Shown here in pieces: positions 59,162 to 64,000 of a stretch of 64,000 nucleotides of DNA. Source of the stretch: Eudorina sp. 2006-703-Eu-15 (lineage: Eukaryota > Chlorophyta > Chlorophyceae > Chlamydomonadales > Volvocaceae). The first letter of the stretch is position 1. The number at the start of each line of letters is the position of its first letter. The translations under genes were made by a program, and so were the position numbers. A model generated the notes under the pieces. It was given only the letters and a program-made list of their open reading frames with translations, was not told the origin of the DNA and did not search any database. The DNA is taken from assembly GCA_003117195.1 (NCBI GenBank), contig BDSI01000023.1:1122391-1186390 (forward strand). Direction: 5' to 3'.

Positions 59162-60882
59162 CCCACTGGCTTGCCCTTGACTGTGTTGTCCGCACGCGAT
59201 GACGGCACATGTGAATGTCATACCGGGTCAATACACCGTTACGAGGTTGACATGGCGTTATCACGGGTTGCGCCGGGGTTGGCTTTGAGGAGCGAGCGGG
59301 CGGGGATGCAACGGCGAAACGGTTGTCCGGGAAGGACGGTCCTGAGGGCGCTTGTTTCTGACGGCCAAACGCGTTGGCGTGAATGAAGCACAGCGGGTTA
59401 GGATGCAAGCTTACTTGGCTGTTCGAATCCCTGCCCCCACCCCGCGAAGTGATTCGGCGGGTTTGGTTCGATTTCCAGGAGGGGCAATCCTGGCGCACTA
59501 GCAACCTGGTGTGTTGGCCGGTATGGCTGCAGGAACCGGTGATGGTGGATGGGTGCGCAGTCCTTTGTTGATGATATGAGGCGCCTACGGTACCAGCTAT
59601 CTAAACGGTCGGGACTAAGGGTCCACCATGTAACGTTTGCAAATAACCTTGGCGGCACCATGACACGCACACAGGGGGCAATATGACACACACATAAGCG
59701 CGTGTTGAAGCTTGCGTGCACGTGGGAAAACTCCAAGCGCTGTACGGAGACCAAGCATTCATTCTCATTGTTGTGGGTGCCTGCGCCGTATACCCGTTTA
59801 GGTACACAGTCATATCTCATATGGGGCGCGCGAGTATGCGGGCGTGAACTCGACGACGACGGCAGTGAGGTGCTCGTGCTTGCAGGAGCGACCTGGGCCA
59901 GAACAGTTTGTCAAACCCCAAGTGACCTTGAGGCCTCCCCAAGGGGGGCATTCTTATGCTATTCGCAGTGTGGTGCAGAGGCTTCGACTGGCATCGATGA
60001 GTCACGGAGTCCACTGAAACATGAAGGTAATTAAGGGCGGCGTGACACCTTTGCACTGCGCTAGATGGAAAGAAAAATGAGGATGATATCGCCTCGCTTG
60101 AATACAGATGCGCCGTATAATATTTCGTACACGGTTTTGTAAGGTCCAGGGCTTGACCAGATCCGTTGGCTTCGGAGTCCCATCGCAGTAGTTACAGGGC
60201 ACCTGCGCACACGCCAGACCCGGAGCGCGTTGTCCCCAGGCGCAAGGCGGCGATTGCCCTGGTAGGGCGCGCTTCGGTGCCCTGGTCAACCGTCTGACCG
60301 AGCACCCAAAACTAAACAATAACATCGTCGGACAAGGGTGGCTGACTGCACGCAAGGGATCCCGTCATGTCCAGGTCTTCAACAGATTGCAGAGGGGAAA
60401 AGGCAATGCCAAGACCGTTGGGTTTGGGCGCGTTCCGGCGCAGCGCCCACCGGTGGCAATCAAGGCGAAAGAAAAAATGCACAAGGAGAAGAATATGATA
60501 ATGCGCTTGAGAAAAGAGAACCACGTCATCATGCCCTAACCGTCGGTCTTCGGTCAGTCTTTCGTTCGGTCTTCAGCCCGCCATCATTATCCTTAAACTA
60601 TGGATCTGCCTACCTCTTGTCATAATAAGTTCACCACGTCCAATATGCTCGTTCGGCACTTTGTCACATGGCACCTTGTGGGTGCAAGGGGCCAATCACG
60701 ATTGCACCTGATTTGGGTGCAAGGTATTCCCATGTGATCACACAGCACTGATACACAGAAAGATCCTGTCACGGCGGGTGACCTCATTGGAGCAACACCA
60801 CCACTACCCGAGTCAGCCCACAAATGCATGGTTGACAGCCCCCGTCAATAGTTAAGTTATCCGATCGGCACATTGACATCAT
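59162..60882. other. Convergent intergenic region
   Basis: 3' ends of the coiled-coil gene (+) and cyclin gene (-). It contains the second SINE-like copy at 59420-59640. A TGTAA at 59629-59633 lies inside that repeat and could serve the coiled-coil gene. TTACA at 60192-60196 could serve the cyclin gene. No other gene was recognised. Confidence 0.5.
59420..59640 (+). mobile_element. SINE-like dispersed repeat, copy 2
   Basis: Starts with a B-box-like GCTGTTCGAATCCC and matches 16543-16800 in order: gtgattcggcgggt, gcaatcctggcgca, gtgtgttggcc, gcgcagtcctt and cggtcggga...gtccacc. Same orientation, clearly diverged, with a short extra segment before the end block. Confidence 0.55.
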
Positions 60883-62769
60883 CTATGCACGAGAGCTGAG
60901 GCCGCTTGCGCTGTTATCACTCAGCATCATCGCTAGATGCTGGCTCACAACCGCAAGCGGTAGTGGACTGACGCGTGCAACCCCTAAGAACTTGCTGTGG
61001 CTGTACTTGTCGTACAGTGCCGTGAGCTCGCCACCTTGAGCTCTGGAATTAACTTTGATGTGAAGCTCGGCAAGTGCCTCCACGCAGTCGGCGATTTGGG
61101 CCGGCGCGTAGTACGAGTAATGCTCCAGCGTTGGCGACCATGGGGCGCGCGCGAGTATGAGGTTCGCCAAGTAAATCGCAGCCGCGGCGATTTCGCTTGG
61201 CAGGAAGTTTAACATCGTCGCCTCCATCAACGAGATCTCCGTCAAATAGTTAGAGACGAAATGAAGCTGGTCGTCGGGGTTGCACACCTGCAGCGGATGC
61301 AGAGTATGGATGAACGCACAGTTGACAACTGCAGGACACGTGGAGTGTTTGGTTCAGCTGCACTAACGTTGCAGTACTAACAAAGAATGGCCTTCAATTC
61401 ATAGCACAGCGCGACGTGATTGTGGATAGAATGAGCTGATGACTGACCTGCAATAAGCGTCGCAGGAAGGTCTTGGCTGTGGGTACCGTAAGCTCGTACT
61501 TGAGTTTCTTAAGGACCTCCTCCTCCATGGCCACCAGCTGTTCGCGGCTGTAGGTGTTGTCCGTAATGTACGAGAACTCTCCAACATTCGGAGGGTAAAT
61601 CTCCTCGTACTTAGCGGCGATCCACATGCACGTGATGCCCACGAGCTGCAACTGCGACCTTGAAACTCGCTGCACGCTCAGCACGCGGTCGAGGAAGTTC
61701 ACTGCGTAATAGAGAGTATCTGGTACCATGCGGTACTCCTCGGAGACCTCCACCAGCCAGTCGACAAGGATGGCACGCATCTTTGCGTTGATTTCTGGCT
61801 GCGAGTCGATGTAGTCCGCGACAGGTCGTCGTAGAAGCTGCAGTGGCAGGTCACGAATGATTTCACGTTCGTCCATTACCATGCTTATCTACCGTTCCTA
61901 GGATCTGGGTTCGTATTATTCTCATGCCTTTCCTTACGTCATGGCACAGGGGTTGAGCGCATCCTGTGCACGGGGCCTCAGTCACAATCCCAGGAATGCA
62001 TGTATTCCGATTTTGACGCCCCGAACAAGCGCTCAACCTAAGTGGACTGACCTCGGCCTCCCGCAGATACTCGAAAATCGATGAGGCGTAATGGCTGACA
62101 GCTTGCGGGTCATCGTGATTGAGGGCGTCGATGTCGATCCACGCCGCCTTCTTCCTCCTGTCGAAGTCGCCTACGGCACATGCCACCCCTTAGATGTGAA
62201 CCATGGTCCCTGGACAGCCGGTTGGCGCGCAGCGAGCGTACCTGACTGACGTACGCTGTCGATGATGCGCGGATCTGAGAACGCCCCGTGGGGTATGGAG
62301 GGTGGGACAAATCCATGCTGCGCCTTGGGCGCCGGACCGAACGAAGCTTGCTGCTGCCCGCTTACATGCGACAATGCTTTCCGATCAGCCTGCGCGCACC
62401 CGTGAGATTGCTTCACTTCAATTTAAACTATTTAGACAGAGAACAAACGCTTGTTGGAGACCTAGGGCAAAGCAGTTTCGGGTCAGCGACAATGTCTCAC
62501 CACAGCAGAGGACCGCTGCAAAGCCTGAGCGTTGTTCGTCACGTCCGCAAGCATCGTGCGACCTGTCGATGTCCCCTTGCTGACATCCTGCGATAAAGCT
62601 TTGTTGTGTTGGACCGTGTCGGTGCAGCTACAGCAAGCGGCATCCTCCGCACCTGCTGACTTGCTGCGCTGCTCTTGTTAAGATGGCTCAGCAAGAGCTC
62701 CTGCGAGTATGTGACTGGTGGGGCCTGGACGCCGTAGGAAGAGGCGCCGCGCGTGTAATGTTGGTTCAT
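60883..62769 (-). CDS. CYCA: A-type (mitotic) cyclin
   Basis: Five exons, 62769-62653, 62389-62242, 62170-62052, 61888-61448 and 61287-60883, give 409 residues in phase. A destruction-box-like RKALSHVSG lies at residues 42-50. IDIDALNHDDPQAVSHYA and IFEYLREAE precede the first cyclin box, which begins near residue 165 with MRAILVDWLVEVSEEY, then TLYYAVNFLDRVL, CMWIAAKYEEIYPP and FSYITDNTYSREQL. The second box starts near residue 276 (FVSNYLTEISLMEA, LPSEIAAAAIYLAN). DWLVEVSEEY with ITDNTY is typical of cyclin A; cyclin B is the main alternative. It would bind a CDK and be destroyed through the APC/C. The 39-residue first exon has no known motif, and an exon between 62653 and 62389 cannot be excluded. 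Confidence 0.9.
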
Positions 62770-64000
62770 GGTCGGTACAGAACTTGGGCGGGAGTAGGCT
62801 GCTGCTCAAATTCTGCACCACAAGGGCTTAAGATAGTTGTGTTTAATTGTTTTTCGCCATGGTTCGGTAAGTCAACTATAAAAAGGTCATAGGATTCCTA
62901 GTGGACCAGGCCTGACAATCCTTTCGGTTTTGTAAAGTCAGCAAGCAGGTCAATATGAAGCTTATATAAATCAGGAAACAGGCGAGCAGGAAGTCGAATG
63001 CATCAAACGAGGATAGAAGTTGTCTTTTGAACCGACAGCTCTGAGTGTCGTACTTCCCCCTTTTTTCTCCAAACGGCAAACTACCTAGCCTTGGTGTATT
63101 ACAACTATTGCTCATCGTGCCATCTCAGATTAGGGTGACCGTCTGCACCGCACTTGCTTCTGAATGTGTTACGACAACATATAGGTGCTACGCGTTGCGC
63201 AAACGGTAGGCGAATACATCTGCCGTTCTTCGTGTAATAATCAAATCTGTATAAACTACCCAGCATCCAGTAATGTTTGTCGCATTCCTCTGACCTGGCT
63301 GCGACCCAAGTCTTCTGTCGATGGAGCGGTACACAAAGTGACGCACACAACAGGCAGGTACACATCGTGTGATCCATTTATCATAAAGATCGCCATCATC
63401 CCTTCGTCAAGCCCGTTGTAAGCATGCAGTTGACTTGGCTACTTTCGGTCGTTGTGGGTACGCAAGGGAACAGCGCCGCGGCGCGCGATAAATCGCTGCA
63501 CTGGCGGATGAGAGTGAACCGACAGCAATCATGTGCTATAAAACAGCAAACAGAAGGCCCTTCTCCCGGCAAGAGGGCGTCGAATCCTCCTACTTGGTTT
63601 GCAAATACCTCTCAGACTGCTCCCGTATATCAAGGCACTGACTGGCATTACCATACGCGTGTCCACCACCAAAACACAAACAACTTGCCATTTCATTTGG
63701 GTTGTCAGTCATTGGTCACCAGCTGATGCTGCCAGCTATTGAGCTTTTGTGCAACGCGCATGAAGGCGCACGACCAGGGAGGACGAGGAGAATCAGAGCC
63801 GCGCGTCTCCGCCCGAACAATTGAGCATTCCCACGGCCTGCGTTCGAATGGTTCGTGCGAGCGTTCGTGCCCAAGCCGTATGGCATACTTCGTAACTTGA
63901 ATAAAGGAATGAATGCTACAGCAAGCTCCACGTTAAAATCAAATTGGTCATTAAGCCGGTCCTGCGGTGTGCTGTGTAGCCGGTGGCCTAGTTTTCGGTA
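62770..64000. other. Upstream region of the cyclin gene, otherwise nothing recognised
   Basis: The first few hundred bases should hold the cyclin promoter. Beyond this no exon, repeat or RNA gene was supported. Confidence 0.45.

Noticed and set aside
1..64000. CRISPR arrays, bacterial operons or ribosome-binding sites
   Set aside because: The gene structure is eukaryotic throughout; the repeat arrays seen are tandem satellites without spacers.

Overview
The window is nuclear DNA of a green alga, most likely a volvocine (Chlamydomonas/Volvox-type) species. The signs are many short exons with GT/AG borders and GC-rich exons, TGTAA poly(A) signals, (TG)n and CCCA microsatellites, secreted proline-rich wall-type glycoproteins, plastid and mitochondrial presequences, and a chromodomain-bearing Ty3/gypsy element. 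Nothing in it looks bacterial or organellar. All gene models were built by hand from open frames, splice borders and phase agreement between exons.

Layout. 1-0.44 kb: 5' end of a coiled-coil gene leaving the window on the minus strand. 3.6-6.7 kb (+): secreted/anchored hydroxyproline-rich glycoprotein (paralogue 1). 9.9-11.2 kb: truncated copy of paralogue 2, a dispersed duplicated segment and a tRNA-like sequence. 11.25-18.9 kb (-): a broken gene joining a PD-(D/E)XK-like region to a kinase-like domain; a defective chromovirus (11.9-16.5 kb) with a palindromic gag lies between its kinase N- and C-lobe exons. 19.8-20.4 kb: MITE-like element. 22.1-23.8 kb (-): plastid-type FabZ dehydratase. 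25.5-29.9 kb (-): membrane-anchored alpha/beta hydrolase with a perfect 23-bp minisatellite in an intron. 31.5-35.0 kb (-): glycoprotein paralogue 2. 36.0-39.2 kb (-): OXA2/COX18-type mitochondrial insertase with a C-terminal TPR. 39.7-40.5 kb (+): BET1-type SNARE, divergent from the insertase over about 490 bp. 42.2-45.7 kb (-): START-domain protein. 48.6-54.2 kb (+): plastid-type sugar transporter. 55.0-59.2 kb (+): coiled-coil protein with a Ser/Pro/Ala-rich tail. 60.9-62.8 kb (-): A-type mitotic cyclin.

The genes do not form one pathway. Most are conserved housekeeping functions: fatty-acid elongation, inner-membrane insertion, ER-Golgi fusion, sugar export, lipid transfer and the cell cycle. 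The unusual material is concentrated at 9.9-21.4 kb, where duplications and mobile elements surround the nuclease-kinase-like gene, and in the two glycoprotein paralogues, which share an identical-length CUB-like second exon.
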